Source: Streptomyces spirodelae (GTDB lineage Bacteria > Actinomycetota > Actinomycetes > Streptomycetales > Streptomycetaceae). From it: 64,000 nt of DNA. The DNA is taken from positions 1-64,000 of the forward strand of contig NZ_JAFFZN010000005.1 in NCBI RefSeq assembly GCF_017676385.1, read 5' to 3'. Shown piece after piece: positions 36,984 to 45,768 of this stretch (the stretch's first letter is position 1; each line of letters begins with the position of its first letter). Position numbers and translations under genes: made by a program. Below the pieces are notes generated by a model that was given only the letters and a program-made list of their open reading frames with translations, searched no databases and was not told the origin of the DNA.

Positions 36984-37033
36984 GCTGCGGCGCGCCCCGG
37001 TCCGGCTCGCCCCGGACCGGGGGGCGCCGCAGC
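36984..37033. terminator. Strong bidirectional terminator hairpin
   Basis: GCTGCGGCGC plus CCCCGGTCCG pairs with CGGACCGGGG plus GCGCCGCAGC around a short loop. It lies 5 bp after the dehydrogenase stop and 10 bp from the stop of the convergent GNAT gene. Confidence 0.85.
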
Positions 37034-37042
37034 ACGAGGTGG

Positions 37043-37537
37043 CTACAGCGGCTTCACCATGAAGACGCACGCGTCGGCCACCCGGTGCGCGACCCCGGCA
37101 CCGTCCTGGTAGCTCCAGCAGTCCAGATACGGCACGGAGGCGCGGTAGCCGAGGCGGCCGTAGAGCGCGCTGGCGCGCGGGTTGTTCTTCTCGACGCCGA
37201 GTCCGATGGCGCGAGCTCCCCGCTCGGCGGCCAGCCGCTCAGCCTCACGGATGAGGGCGGTGCCGACGCCCGTCGAACGCAGCGCCTCGGGCCATACGCT
37301 GAGCCCGTTCACCTCGGGGCAGCCGGGGTGTGCAGCCCGTACCTCGGGCGCTTCGCACCCCTCCCAGCGGACCTCGCAGCTGCCGACCGGCCGCCGCTCC
37401 CGCCAAGCGACGAGAACGGTGGCGCGCCCCTCCCGCTGCCGCGCGTAGCGTGCCTCGTACTGCGCGGCCGCCCCGCGGAACGGCAGGTGCTGGTCGAGCA
37501 GCTCGAGGTCTTCTTGCCGGCACTGACTGATCCGCAT
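37043..37537 (-). CDS. GNAT-family N-acetyltransferase
   Basis: A 164-residue acetyltransferase. Motif A is EVNGLSVWPEALRSTGVGTALIREAERLAAERG split over beta-4 and alpha-3, with the acetyl-CoA pyrophosphate loop STGVGT, and motif B is KNNPRASALYGRLGYR. Substrate unknown. ATG 37537 starts the fold directly (MRISQCRQEDLELLD). It is 114 bp from the P450 stop and may not share a transcript with it, since both are on the minus strand and P450 is upstream. Confidence 0.85.
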   Translation of the reverse strand: MRISQCRQEDLELLDQHLPFRGAAAQYEARYARQREGRATVLVAWRERRPVGSCEVRWEGCEAPEVRAAHPGCPEVNGLSVWPEALRSTGVGTALIREAERLAAERGARAIGLGVEKNNPRASALYGRLGYRASVPYLDCWSYQDGAGVAHRVADACVFMVKPL

Positions 37538-37651
37538 GCCGGTAGCCTACGAGCCAGGTCCGGGCGGTGGTCCAGGCTTCACACCACGTTCCCCGGCCGA
37601 CACCCCACCGACGCACCTCACCCGTACCCCACCGGGACAAGTGGAGCGTAC

Positions 37652-38881
37652 TCACCCGAAACGCACCGGCAGGCTCTTCACCCCGCGCAGCACCGTGCCC
37701 CTCCGCCACTCCAGAGCGGCGGGGTGGGCGTCGAGCTCCAGCCGGGCTGTGCGCCTCAGCAGCAACTCGAAGGCGACCCGCGCCTCCAGTCGGGCCAGCG
37801 GGGCGCCCAGGCAGAAGTGGATGCCGTGGCCGAAAGCGAGGTGGCCGCGCGTCCGGCGGCGGATGTCGAAGCTGTCGCTGTCGGGGAAGCGGTCCGGGTC
37901 GCGGTCCGCGTCGGCCAGCACCGGCAGGACGAGCTGGCCGTCCCCGGGGATCAGCGTGCCGCCGATCTCGATCGGTTCCAGGGTGAAGCGGTAGGTGGAC
38001 ACCTCCACAGGCCCGTCGTAGCGGAGCATCTCCTCGACGGCGTCCGGCAGCAGCGCGGGGTCGGCGCGCAGCGCGGCGAGCTGGTCGGGGTGGCGCAGCA
38101 GCGCCAGGGTGCCGTTGGCGATCAGCCCGACGGTCGTCTCGTATCCGGCGATCAGCAACAGCCATGCCATACCGAGCAGTTCGTTCGTGGAGAGCCGGTC
38201 GCCGTCCTCGTCGCTGGTGCGGATCAGCGTGCTCAGCAGGTCGTCGCCCGGGTGGGCGCGCTGGTGGTCCAGCAGCTGCGTCAGATATCCGGCCAGTGCC
38301 TGTACCGAGTCCCGCTTCTCCTCCTCGGGCGCGTAGCTCAGTACGTGGTCGGACCACTTCTTGAATGCCTCCCGGTCCAGGTCGGGCACGCCCAGCAGCT
38401 CGCAGATCACCGCGATCGGGAGCGGGAAGGCCAGGGAGGCGACCAGGTCGGCCCGTCCCCCGGGGTGTGCCAGCATCGTGTCCAGCAGCCCGTCGGTCAG
38501 CTCCCGGATACGCGGCTCCAGCGCGGCGATACGGCGCGGGGTGAACTCCTTGGCGATCAGCTTGCGCAGCCGGGTGTGGTCGGGCGGGTCGCTGATCAGC
38601 ATGTGGCGGCCGGGCGAGACCGTGAGGGGGCCGGCCTCGGGCGAGGCGTTGGCCCAGTTCTTGGAGAGCCGTTCGTCGGTCAGGGCCGCCCGCGCCGCGT
38701 CGTGGCCGACCACCAGCCAGGCGAGCACCCCTTCCGGGGTGCGTACATGGTGGACGGGCCCGCGGCGGCGCAGGGCGGCGTATACGGGGTAGGGGTCGCG
38801 GACGTAGTCGTCCCCCAGTGCGGCGAGATCGACGATGCCGTCGGTTTCCGGGATCTTTTCCAGCACGCTCCGGTCGGCCAT
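37652..38881 (-). CDS. Cytochrome P450 (CYP107-like)
   Basis: A 409-residue soluble bacterial P450. The I-helix has LLLIAGYETTVGL (AGxxT), the K-helix ExxR is in AVEEMLRYDGPVE, and the heme-binding loop is FGHGIHFCLGAPLARLEAR with the cysteine ligand. SDPPDHTRLRKLIAKEFTPRR is the typical C-helix region. No ferredoxin or ferredoxin reductase gene is adjacent, so redox partners must come from elsewhere. The substrate is unknown; no secondary-metabolite cluster is visible nearby. Confidence 0.92.
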   Translation of the reverse strand: MADRSVLEKIPETDGIVDLAALGDDYVRDPYPVYAALRRRGPVHHVRTPEGVLAWLVVGHDAARAALTDERLSKNWANASPEAGPLTVSPGRHMLISDPPDHTRLRKLIAKEFTPRRIAALEPRIRELTDGLLDTMLAHPGGRADLVASLAFPLPIAVICELLGVPDLDREAFKKWSDHVLSYAPEEEKRDSVQALAGYLTQLLDHQRAHPGDDLLSTLIRTSDEDGDRLSTNELLGMAWLLLIAGYETTVGLIANGTLALLRHPDQLAALRADPALLPDAVEEMLRYDGPVEVSTYRFTLEPIEIGGTLIPGDGQLVLPVLADADRDPDRFPDSDSFDIRRRTRGHLAFGHGIHFCLGAPLARLEARVAFELLLRRTARLELDAHPAALEWRRGTVLRGVKSLPVRFG

Positions 38882-38940
38882 ACGGTGAGCGTAGGAGCGG
38901 TCTTCCGGAACTTCACCGGGGCATTTTCGGCCAGGGGCCG

Positions 38941-39594
38941 TCAGTGAGCGCCCGGTCCCCGCTCACCCGGCGCGGCGTCCTCCAGGCGCTGGAGGAGTTC
39001 GGTGACCCGCTTGGCGACCGGCTCCCACTCGTCCCCCGCGGTGAGGGCCGAGCCCATTCCGCAGGCGACGGCGCCCGCCGCGATCCACTCTGGCGCCGAC
39101 TCCAGGGTGACCCCGCCGGTGGGCACCACGGGTGCCTGCGGCAGCGCGGCCGTGACGTCCCGCAGCCAGCCGGGCCCGTGCAGCGAGGCGGGGAAGAGTT
39201 TCAGCCCGTCGGCGCCCATCTCCAGCGCCCTGACCATTTCGGTGGGGGTGGAGACACCGGGGAAGACCGGTACGCCGTAGCGGTGTCCGGTGCGTATGAC
39301 CTCCTCGTCGAGGCTGGGCGAGACCAGGTAGCGGGCGCCGGCGTCGATGGCGAGACGGGCCGAGGCGCTGTCGAGGACGGTGCCGGCGCCGATCACCGAG
39401 TCGTCGCCGGTCTCGCGGCGCAGGGTGCTGATCGCGTCCAGCGCGTAGGGAGTGGTCAGTGAGATCTCCAGGCTGGTCAGCCCCGCGCCGAGCAGGGTGT
39501 CTGCTGTCGCGGTGGCCTTCTCGTAGCTGTCCGCGCGGACGATGGCGATGACGCGCTGTTCCAGCGCCGCTCTGGTGATCTCCCAGCGGTACAC
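38941..39594 (-). CDS. eda: 2-Dehydro-3-deoxy-phosphogluconate aldolase (KDPG/KHG type)
   Basis: A 217-residue class I aldolase. Catalytic features are Glu in LTSLEISLTTPYALDAI (a variant of the usual EITxRT), VIGAGTVLDSASARLAIDAGA, PGVSTPTEMVRALEMGADGLKLFPAS with the Schiff-base Lys, and VVPTGGVT. It cleaves KDPG (or KDPGal) to pyruvate and glyceraldehyde-3-phosphate. The PfkB sugar kinase lies 118 bp upstream on the same strand, making a KDG kinase/KDPG aldolase pair for hexuronate or deoxy-sugar catabolism. Confidence 0.9.
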   Translation of the reverse strand: MYRWEITRAALEQRVIAIVRADSYEKATATADTLLGAGLTSLEISLTTPYALDAISTLRRETGDDSVIGAGTVLDSASARLAIDAGARYLVSPSLDEEVIRTGHRYGVPVFPGVSTPTEMVRALEMGADGLKLFPASLHGPGWLRDVTAALPQAPVVPTGGVTLESAPEWIAAGAVACGMGSALTAGDEWEPVAKRVTELLQRLEDAAPGERGPGAH

Positions 39595-39656
39595 GGCAGT
39601 TCGCCGCCTCTCTTGATCTGTCGGATGGGGGCCGGCCCTCGCCGTACCGGGCCTAC

Positions 39657-39711
39657 TGGGGTGTGCCTGGATGCTTGGGGTGCCTGAGGTGCTTGGGGTG
39701 CCTGGGATGCG
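39657..39711. repeat. Short tandem repeat between aldolase and kinase genes
   Basis: About three degenerate copies of an 18-bp unit, CTTGGGGTGCCTGAGGTG-like, occur in the 118-bp gap between two co-directional genes. It is a minisatellite-like array with no coding capacity. Confidence 0.6.
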
Positions 39712-39712
39712 G

Positions 39713-40681
39713 TCAGCGGTGCACCGGGTCGGTGCCCCGGGTGAATGCCTCGAGGGCGCGGTCGCGCGCGGCAGCCGTGGGCAGCCCGTCGGTGTCGCCG
39801 GGCGCCTGGACGACGAGCGCGGCCACGCAGGCCGCTTCGGCGAGCGCCCGCTGGTGGTCGAGTCCGCGCAGCCGGGCCGAGAGCCAGCCGGCCGCGAACG
39901 CGTCGCCGGCTCCGACCGGGTCGACCACCGGAACCTCGAAGGGCGGCTGGCGCCACTGGCCTTCGGCAGTGTGCGCGACGGCGGTGTGGTCGCGGTGCTT
40001 GATGACGACCGTGCCGGCGCGGCCGAGGGTCAGCAGGGCCTTGGCACCCTCCTCGGGTCCCGCGCCCAGCAGCAGTTCGATCTCGTCCTCACCCGCGAGG
40101 ACCAGGTCGGCCTCGCGCAGCAGCGGACCGACGCGCCGTATCCACTCGTGGTCGCTGCCCAGCTTCCGGCGGACGTTGGGGTCGAAGGAGACGGTGGCGC
40201 CGGTCTGCCGGGCTCCTTCGATGAGCGCGTAGGTTGCCTGCTCGGCGTCCTCGGAGAGCATCGGGGTGATACCCGTGACGTGGACGAGCCGCACTCCGGC
40301 GAGGGCTTCGGGGGTGATCTGGGCGGGGCTGAGCAGGGAGGCGGCCGAACCGGTGCGGTAGTACTGCACGTCGATGGCCCGATGAGGATGGCTGTCGCGC
40401 AGCAGGAGGCCGGTCGGTGATTCGGGGTCCATCTCGGCGCAGGAGACGTCCACGCCGTCGGCGCGCAGTTCCCGCAGCACGGCCTCGCCGGCCGGATCGT
40501 CCCCGACGCGGCCGATCCAGCGGGCCCAGTGGCCCAGCCGGGCGAGTCCTGCCGCCACGTTGGACTCGGCACCCGCCACGGAACGCCGGAAGTGTGCCGC
40601 GCGTTCCAATGGGAGGCCGGGCTCGGCGAGCATCAGCAGCATGGCCTCACCGCAGGTGACCGCTTCCGGGCCGTTTCTCAC
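39713..40681 (-). CDS. kdgK: PfkB-family sugar kinase (2-keto-3-deoxygluconate kinase-like)
   Basis: A 322-residue ribokinase-fold kinase. It starts near AVTCGEAMLLMLAEPG; RRSVAGAESNVAAGLARLG is the substrate-binding G-loop, and DPVGAGDAFAAGWLSARL the anion hole with the catalytic Asp. Pairing with KDPG aldolase supports phosphorylation of 2-keto-3-deoxygluconate. GTG 40681 is chosen because GGGGAG is 6 nt upstream. Two palindromes based on TTACCCG lie 50-115 bp upstream and are likely operators. Confidence 0.88.
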   Translation of the reverse strand: MRNGPEAVTCGEAMLLMLAEPGLPLERAAHFRRSVAGAESNVAAGLARLGHWARWIGRVGDDPAGEAVLRELRADGVDVSCAEMDPESPTGLLLRDSHPHRAIDVQYYRTGSAASLLSPAQITPEALAGVRLVHVTGITPMLSEDAEQATYALIEGARQTGATVSFDPNVRRKLGSDHEWIRRVGPLLREADLVLAGEDEIELLLGAGPEEGAKALLTLGRAGTVVIKHRDHTAVAHTAEGQWRQPPFEVPVVDPVGAGDAFAAGWLSARLRGLDHQRALAEAACVAALVVQAPGDTDGLPTAAARDRALEAFTRGTDPVHR

Positions 40682-40730
40682 CGGTAACTCCCCATATCTA
40701 CCGCCCACGCATCACTCTCTGTGGGGAACG

Positions 40731-40751
40731 TTACCCGTTTACGCCGGGTAA
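40731..40751. promoter_or_regulatory. TTACCCG palindrome, proximal copy
   Basis: TTACCCG-N7-CGGGTAA is a perfect 7-bp inverted repeat, 50 bp upstream of the KDG kinase start. The half site also occurs in ACGTTACCCG at 40728-40737 and again at 40789-40798, so this region holds a repeated, symmetric protein-binding site. Confidence 0.5.
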
Positions 40752-40775
40752 GCCACCCCCCGGGGGCGGGACACT

Positions 40776-40797
40776 GGGTAAGGACCGTACGTTACCC
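40776..40797. promoter_or_regulatory. TTACCC palindrome, distal copy in opposite orientation
   Basis: GGGTAA (40776-40781) and TTACCC (40792-40797) are inverted repeats spaced by 10 bp. With the proximal copy this gives four half-sites in 67 bp. The remaining gene-free sequence to 41028 contains only dispersed repeat copy 4. Confidence 0.45.
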
Positions 40798-40884
40798 GCA
40801 AAGTGGCGGCGGTTCTCCCATTCAGGACAACCGCCGAGTGACGGCCTCGTGGCGAGGGGAGGGTGCGCCTCGTCTGGCTCCGGG

Positions 40885-40960
40885 GAGGGGGCGCCCCTGT
40901 CCGTCGGTTGCGGACTGCCGGTGCGTCGTGGTTGTGGGGGCAGTTCCCCGCGCCCCTGAG
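40885..40960. repeat. Streptomyces dispersed intergenic repeat, copy 4
   Basis: Inverted relative to copies 1 and 2: GGGGGCGCCCCTGTCC at the left, GTGGTTGTGGGGGCAGTTCC and CCGCGCCCCTG at the right. It lies between the RNase stop and the KDG kinase operators. Confidence 0.65.
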
Positions 40961-41028
40961 GGGGCACGTGTCCGCCCGACACACGAGTGTGCTCCGCAGC
41001 AGAGCCGCGGAGCACAACGTCTGCGGAA

Positions 41029-41460
41029 TCAGCAGGTGTAGTCGACCAGGTCGAAGGACGCGTAGTGGTCGGCGGTGTAGTAGTCCTCCTGATCCTTCTC
41101 GCCGGTGACGATGCGGCGCGCGCCACGGTCGTCGGAGCCCGGCGTCTTGACGGTGTACTCGTGGTAGTAGCCCTGGTCGTGGTCCGGCAGGATGCCTTCG
41201 CGGTTCTCGAAGACGGTGCCGTCCTGGGGGTAGGGGTAGGGGCCGCCCTGCTCGATGAGGTCGAGCGTGTCGTGGGCCTCCGGCGGAAGCTTGGACTGAC
41301 AGATGTCGCCAACGTCGGTGATCTGCGGTGCCGCGACCGCGGAGTGCGCCACCGGCGCCGCGGACGCGGGCCCGGTGGTGAGGGCGGGGCCGCCGACGAA
41401 CACGGCGGCGGCGAGTGCTGAGACGGCACCGATACGGCTGAGGCGTGGGGGGAATCTCAT
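41029..41460 (-). CDS. Secreted guanyl-specific ribonuclease (RNase Sa/barnase family)
   Basis: A 143-residue exported RNase. A signal peptide of about 34 residues is followed by a short propeptide-like stretch and a mature domain of about 96 residues, the size of RNase Sa. Family landmarks are ICQSKLPPEAHDTLDLI, VFENREGILP, the catalytic Glu in YYHEYTVKTPG, Arg residues in DDRGARRIVTGE and catalytic His in YTADHYASF. Cysteines in DICQSK and the final DYTC would form the disulfide. It cleaves RNA after guanosine outside the cell. No barstar-type inhibitor gene is adjacent. Confidence 0.93.
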   Translation of the reverse strand: MRFPPRLSRIGAVSALAAAVFVGGPALTTGPASAAPVAHSAVAAPQITDVGDICQSKLPPEAHDTLDLIEQGGPYPYPQDGTVFENREGILPDHDQGYYHEYTVKTPGSDDRGARRIVTGEKDQEDYYTADHYASFDLVDYTC

Positions 41461-41599
41461 GTCACCCTATGGTGACGCGCGTAGACGGCATGTCAACGCC
41501 AACTCACGGAATTTTGCCGCTCGTTCACACGTAAGAGAGACGAGACGGAGAAGGCGAGCGGCGCATGGCCGCCGCCCTCCCCGTCGAGGACCGCAGCCG

Positions 41600-42742
41600 T
41601 CAGCTCAACTCGGCGTGGCGGGCGCGCAGTCGGCTCGCGCCCTCCCCGGTCAGCGAGCCGTGCAGCCGCAGCCGGGCCACCGCACCGTCCGGGTAGATGT
41701 CCATCCGCACATGGGTGACCGGCGGTGCGTCGGTCAGCAGGAAGCGGTGGATGGTGTCGGGCTGGAGCCGGGTACGGGGCAGCAGTTCCGTCCACTTCCC
41801 CGTCTCGCCGTCCTTGCCCACCAGGCCCACCCAGCCGGCGGAGTTCCCCCGGTAGCAGGCGGTGTCGACCTCGACGGCACGGATGCGGCCCTGCCCGGCG
41901 AGGACGTAGCTGACCCAGTCGTGACCCTTGTCGCGGCGGCGGCGGGTCTCCCAGCCCTCGTCCATCTTCTGCGAACGGCCCGGCAGGATGCTGTTGACCG
42001 GCGGTGAGAAGAAGCGGTCGGAGGCGTCCTCAGCCAGTCCGCCGTTCTCCAGCGCCACCAGATCGAAGGTGCCCAGCGCCGCCAGCCACTCGGGGTCGGC
42101 CACCACTTCGCCGTGCACCCGCAGCCGGGCGATGCCGCCGTCGGGGTACTGGCGCAGCCGCAGGTGGGTGAAGCGGCGCTCCTCGGTGACCAGGAAGCCG
42201 TTGGCCGCATGGCCGCCGACGGGGGTGCGCGGGACGAGCGTCGTCCACTTCACGTCGTCGGCCAGCAGTTCCTCGGGCGAGGGAGCGCCGGGAGCACAGG
42301 TGGCCTCGACGGAGACGGCGGGCGGGTAGTTGCCGCGGAAGTGCGCGGTGTCCACCACCAGGCCGCGGATCACACCGGGCGCGCCGAGTTTGACCAGCGC
42401 CCAGTCGTGCTCTCCGTCGGCCGGGTGCGGGTGCTCGGCCGAGGCTCCGCGGCGGCGGCGGGTCTCCCAGCCGTCCATGACCTTGCCCTTGTGCTGGAAG
42501 GCGTGCGGGTCGAACTCGGCGCGCTCGGGGTTGAGCAGATTCTCCCGCTCGGCGAAGAACTCGTCGTTGGCGGCGATGACAGTGGCGCCCAGCCTGCGGT
42601 CGGCCAGATCGGGGAGGTGTGCGAAGGGGAAACCGCCCTGTGGCGCGCGGTAGTCGGCGTAGGTGTCGCCGCCCTGGTAGGGCGCGGCGTCTCCGGTGTA
42701 GCCGGTGTAGCCGGGTATGCCTGCGGTCTGCGCCGCTGTCAT
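41600..42742 (-). CDS. alc: Allantoicase
   Basis: A 380-residue enzyme that splits allantoate into ureidoglycolate and urea. Two homologous beta-jelly-roll domains are visible, each with the [16 protein letters not shown] motif: [13 protein letters not shown] with HDWALVKLG (about residue 80-115), and [19 protein letters not shown] (about 255-275). FRGNYPP and YRGNSAG are the paired substrate-binding loops. ATG 42742 overlaps the allantoinase stop by 4 bp, so the two steps are translationally coupled. An uninterrupted frame continues upstream but lacks allantoicase homology. Confidence 0.93.
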   Translation of the reverse strand: MTAAQTAGIPGYTGYTGDAAPYQGGDTYADYRAPQGGFPFAHLPDLADRRLGATVIAANDEFFAERENLLNPERAEFDPHAFQHKGKVMDGWETRRRRGASAEHPHPADGEHDWALVKLGAPGVIRGLVVDTAHFRGNYPPAVSVEATCAPGAPSPEELLADDVKWTTLVPRTPVGGHAANGFLVTEERRFTHLRLRQYPDGGIARLRVHGEVVADPEWLAALGTFDLVALENGGLAEDASDRFFSPPVNSILPGRSQKMDEGWETRRRRDKGHDWVSYVLAGQGRIRAVEVDTACYRGNSAGWVGLVGKDGETGKWTELLPRTRLQPDTIHRFLLTDAPPVTHVRMDIYPDGAVARLRLHGSLTGEGASRLRARHAELS

Positions 42743-44082
42743 GCGGTCTTCCTTTCGATGAGTCGTCCGGTCTTGCCAGTGGGCACCCCGTGGTCGGCGA
42801 CGCGTTCGCCGCGCAGCCATGCGGAGCGGACGACGCCGTGCAGTGTCCTGCCGGCGTAGGCGGTCACCTGATTGCGGTGGTGGAGGCGGGCCGGGTCCAC
42901 GGTGAAGCTGTCCTCGGGGGCGAGGACAGCGAAGTCGGCGTCCAGGCCCGGTGCGATGGCTCCCTTGCTCTGCAGGCCGGCCAGCCTGGCCGGTGCCTCG
43001 GACATCCAGCGGGCGACGTCGGTGAGGGTGAGCCCGCGGCGGCGTGCCTCGGTCCAGACGGCGGGCAGGCCGAGCTGAAGGGAGGAGATACCGCCCCAGG
43101 CGGTGCCGAAGTCGCCGGTCTTCAGGTCGGTGGTGCAGGGCGAGTGGTCGGAGACGACGCAGTCGAGGGTGCCGTCGGCCAGGCCCTGCCACAGCGCGTC
43201 CTGGTTCTCCTTCTCCCGGATGGGCGGGCAGCACTTGAACTCGGTGGCGCCGTCGGGGACCTCCTCGGCCGTGAGGGTGAGGAAGTGCGGGCAGGTCTCG
43301 GCGGTGACGGGCAGCCCCTCGGCCCTGGCCTTGGCGAGCATCGGCAGCGCGTCGGCGGAGGAGAGGTGCAGTACGTGCACCCGGGTGCCGTGCTCGGCGG
43401 CGAGTTCGAGGAGCAGCGCGATGGCGTCGTTCTCGGCCGACCGGGGGCGGGAGGCGAGGAAGTCGGCGTAGGCGGGGCCGCCCTTCTGCGGCGCTGCGGC
43501 CAGTCTGCCCGGTTCCTCGGCGTGCACGATCAGCAGCCCGTCGAAGGAGGCGATCTCGGCCATGGCGGCGGCCAGTTGCGCGCGGTCGAGTTCGGGGAAC
43601 TCCTCCACGCCGGAGGGGGAGAGGAAGCACTTGAAGCCGAACACGCCCGCCTCGTGCAGCGGCCGCAGCTCGGCGACGTTCCCGGGGACGGCTCCGCCCC
43701 AGAAGCCGACGTCGACGTGGGCCTTGGGTTCGGCGACCGCGCGCTTGATCCGCAGGTTCTCGGCCGTGGTGGTCGGCGGCAGTGAGTTGAGCGGCATGTC
43801 GATGATCGTGGTGATGCCGCCTGCCGCGGCGGCCCGGGTGGCGGTCCAGAAGCCCTCCCACTCGGCACGCCCCGGATCGTTGACGTGGACGTGGGTGTCG
43901 ACCAGGCCGGGCAGCAGCGCGTCCTCGCCGACGTCCTCCAGCGCCGCCCCGGCCGGTACCTCGGCGTCGTACGGCAGCACCGCGGCGATCCGGCCCTCGC
44001 CGTTCACCGTCACGGTTGCCGGACGCTCTCCCCCAGGGGTGAGTACGCGCCGTGAGCGCAGGACGAGCCGCACGTCGGACAA
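42739..44082 (-). CDS. allB: Allantoinase
   Basis: A 447-residue cyclic amidohydrolase opening allantoin to allantoate. Metal-site motifs are [14 protein letters not shown] (HxH), the carbamylated Lys in [35 protein letters not shown] and the Asp in VVSDHSPC. Translation is placed at TTG 44082, with GGAGGAGG 5 nt upstream and product [17 protein letters not shown], matching the usual AllB length; longer starts run into the promoter region. First gene of the allB-alc operon. A 17-bp palindrome (44111-44127) sits just upstream. Confidence 0.92.
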   Translation of the reverse strand: MSDVRLVLRSRRVLTPGGERPATVTVNGEGRIAAVLPYDAEVPAGAALEDVGEDALLPGLVDTHVHVNDPGRAEWEGFWTATRAAAAGGITTIIDMPLNSLPPTTTAENLRIKRAVAEPKAHVDVGFWGGAVPGNVAELRPLHEAGVFGFKCFLSPSGVEEFPELDRAQLAAAMAEIASFDGLLIVHAEEPGRLAAAPQKGGPAYADFLASRPRSAENDAIALLLELAAEHGTRVHVLHLSSADALPMLAKARAEGLPVTAETCPHFLTLTAEEVPDGATEFKCCPPIREKENQDALWQGLADGTLDCVVSDHSPCTTDLKTGDFGTAWGGISSLQLGLPAVWTEARRRGLTLTDVARWMSEAPARLAGLQSKGAIAPGLDADFAVLAPEDSFTVDPARLHHRNQVTAYAGRTLHGVVRSAWLRGERVADHGVPTGKTGRLIERKTA

Positions 44083-44110
44083 ACCGACCTCCTCCGGATC
44101 CAGCAGCACC

Positions 44111-44127
44111 TTCAACGTTCTGTTGAA
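44111..44127. promoter_or_regulatory. Candidate AllR operator A, upstream of allantoinase
   Basis: TTCAAC-N5-GTTGAA is a perfect 6-bp inverted repeat, 29 bp upstream of the allantoinase start. Near-identical 17-bp sites occur upstream of malate synthase (46569-46585) and of the OHCU decarboxylase/uricase operon (61070-61086). The form fits an IclR-type dimer site; an IclR gene lies divergently about 340 bp away. Confidence 0.6.
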
Positions 44128-44189
44128 AGGTTCGGTCGTACGAATCTTCGTGCGGCCAGGTGAGCCCGTCAAGGGGTTCCCTCTGGAGA

Positions 44190-44207
44190 AGTCCGCAAAA
44201 TGGAACT
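44190..44207. promoter_or_regulatory. GTTCC-N7-GGA element at the IclR/allantoinase junction
   Basis: Read on the minus strand: AGTTCC-N7-GGACT. The same arrangement, GTTYC-N7-GRA, occurs at 46585-46604 and 63507-63525. It lies between the divergent IclR and allantoinase genes. Confidence 0.45.
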
Positions 44208-44469
44208 AGAATTTCGCCATACAGAAGGAAAGGACGTCGCTCCACCGAAGGACGCGCGGCCGTCATACGGAGGAGACCCGGCCGCCCGCACAGCAGGAGA
44301 CCGGCGCGACCCCGGGCGTTCTCAAGGTGCGCGACACAGACGGGACGTGAACGGAAACCGGCGCCCGCGCCCGGGCGTGTACAAGGAGGGCGAACTTCCC
44401 GGGGAAGACCCCCGGGCGTCCCGCCCTCGATACCATGCGCCTGACCGCAGGCCAGGAAAGGAACGCGAC

Positions 44470-45279
44470 GTGCCGCCGTCCGCAGAGCACACAACCACTC
44501 CCCAGGCTGCCACGGCACCCGCCAACTCCGGCGGGGTGCAGTCCCTCGAGCGGGCCTTCGACCTGCTGGAGCGGATGGCCGACGCCGGGGGCGAGGTCGG
44601 GCTCAGCGAGCTCTCGGCCGCCAGCGGGCTGCCGCTGCCCACCATCCACCGGCTGATGCGCACCCTCGTCTCCTGCGGCTACGTCCGCCAGCAGCCCAAC
44701 CGGCGCTACGCGCTCGGCCCCCGGCTGATCCGGCTCGGGGAGAGCGCGGCACGGCTGCTGGGCACCTGGGCCCGCCCCTATCTGGCCCGGCTGGTGGAGG
44801 AGACGGGCGAGACGGCGAACATGGCACTGCTGGACGGCGACGAGGTCGTCTACGTCGCACAGGTGCCCTCCAGGCACTCGATGCGGATGTTCACCGAGGT
44901 GGGCCGCCGGGTGCTGCCGCACTCCACCGGGGTGGGCAAGGTGCTGCTCGCACACACCCCGGACGACCAGGTCCGCGCCCTGCTCAGCCGTACCGGCATG
45001 CCCGCGGCCACCGAGAAGACGATCACCACTCCGGAGGGCTTCCTGGAGGCGCTCGCCCACGTCCGCGAGGCCGGGTACGCCACCGACGACAACGAGCAGG
45101 AGATCGGCGTACGCTGCATCGCCGTCTCCGTGCCCGACTCCCCCACCTCGGCGGCCATCTCCATCTCGGGCCCGGCCGGCCGCGTCACCGAGGCGGCCAC
45201 CGACAAGTTCGTCCCTCTTCTGCACGAGGTCGCCGCCGACCTCTCGGCCGCGCTGGCCAGCTCAGCCGGGAGCCAGTAG
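44470..45279 (+). CDS. allR: IclR-family regulator, AllR-like
   Basis: A 269-residue repressor-type protein. The N-terminal winged helix is GVQSLERAFDLLERM, then GLSELSAASGLPLPTIHRLMRTLVSCGYV (about residues 40-68). The C-terminal effector domain has the IclR signature LPHSTGVGKVLLAH, VREAGYATDDNEQEIGVRCIAVSV. GTG 44470 is chosen with AAGGA 8 nt upstream; the frame stays open for 90 codons farther upstream but without homology. In S. coelicolor the IclR protein AllR is known to repress allantoin genes and respond to glyoxylate/allantoate-type effectors; location next to allB-alc supports the same role here. Confidence 0.9.
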   Translation: MPPSAEHTTTPQAATAPANSGGVQSLERAFDLLERMADAGGEVGLSELSAASGLPLPTIHRLMRTLVSCGYVRQQPNRRYALGPRLIRLGESAARLLGTWARPYLARLVEETGETANMALLDGDEVVYVAQVPSRHSMRMFTEVGRRVLPHSTGVGKVLLAHTPDDQVRALLSRTGMPAATEKTITTPEGFLEALAHVREAGYATDDNEQEIGVRCIAVSVPDSPTSAAISISGPAGRVTEAATDKFVPLLHEVAADLSAALASSAGSQ

Positions 45280-45318
45280 GGAGCCCCCGGCCTTCGCGCC
45301 CGGCGCCCGCCGTCTCCG

Positions 45319-45660
45319 TCAGCCGGTGCCCGTCGGAGGCCGGCCGGTGCCGAAGAGCTCGACGGCCTCACGGACCGCGGCCAGCGGGCGCGCGAGGGCG
45401 CTCACCGAGCCGACAGCGGCCGCCAGCAGCAGCAGCGAGTGCCTCAGCTCCTCCGCCACCGGGGCTTCGGAACGGGCCGCTGCGGCGAGGGCCTCCAGCT
45501 CCCGTTCGGCCTCTCGCCGGTCACGCAACTCGGCGGGATGCCCGTCCAACGCGCGCCGCATCCGGTGCACGGCCCGGCTCAGCGCCTCGATACGCGGGTC
45601 GGCGCCGGCGTCGTGCCCGGCGGCCACCACCCGCCGTTTCCCCACAGTCTCGCTTCGCAC
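45319..45660 (-). CDS. Small conserved actinobacterial protein (DUF5955-like)
   Basis: A 113-residue protein rich in Ala, Arg and Glu and predicted to be largely helical, with LRHSLLLLAAAVGSVSALARPLAAVREAVELFG at the C-terminus. I recognise the pattern as a Streptomyces family of unknown function (DUF5955). GTG 45660 has GGGGGAGAA immediately upstream; ATG 45675 is an alternative. It converges on the IclR gene and is divergent from the nucleotidyltransferase, with two perfect palindromes in the intervening 210 bp. Confidence 0.7.
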   Translation of the reverse strand: MRSETVGKRRVVAAGHDAGADPRIEALSRAVHRMRRALDGHPAELRDRREAERELEALAAAARSEAPVAEELRHSLLLLAAAVGSVSALARPLAAVREAVELFGTGRPPTGTG

Positions 45661-45733
45661 GTTCTCCCCCCACATGGGATGTCCCGCGCCCGTGAAGCGC
45701 GAGTACCGCTTTCCTCCAAGGAGTTGGCCGCTC

Positions 45734-45752
45734 CTGTCGGAGATTCCGACAG
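45734..45752. promoter_or_regulatory. Perfect inverted repeat CTGTCGGA-N3-TCCGACAG
   Basis: A perfect 8-bp dyad with a 3-bp spacer, 74 bp upstream of the DUF5955-like start. It is suitable for a dimeric regulator. I cannot assign the protein. Confidence 0.5.
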
Positions 45753-45768
45753 TAAACGCCACTCTACG

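Noticed and set aside
44200..44469. In-frame N-terminal extension of the IclR regulator
   Set aside because: It begins over the GTTCC-type element, has no family similarity, and a well-placed ribosome-binding site precedes GTG 44470.
42743..44518. Upstream extension of the allantoicase frame to a 972-residue product
   Set aside because: The frame merely stays open through allantoinase; the extension is Arg-rich and has no homology, and the ATG at 42742 is coupled to the allantoinase stop.
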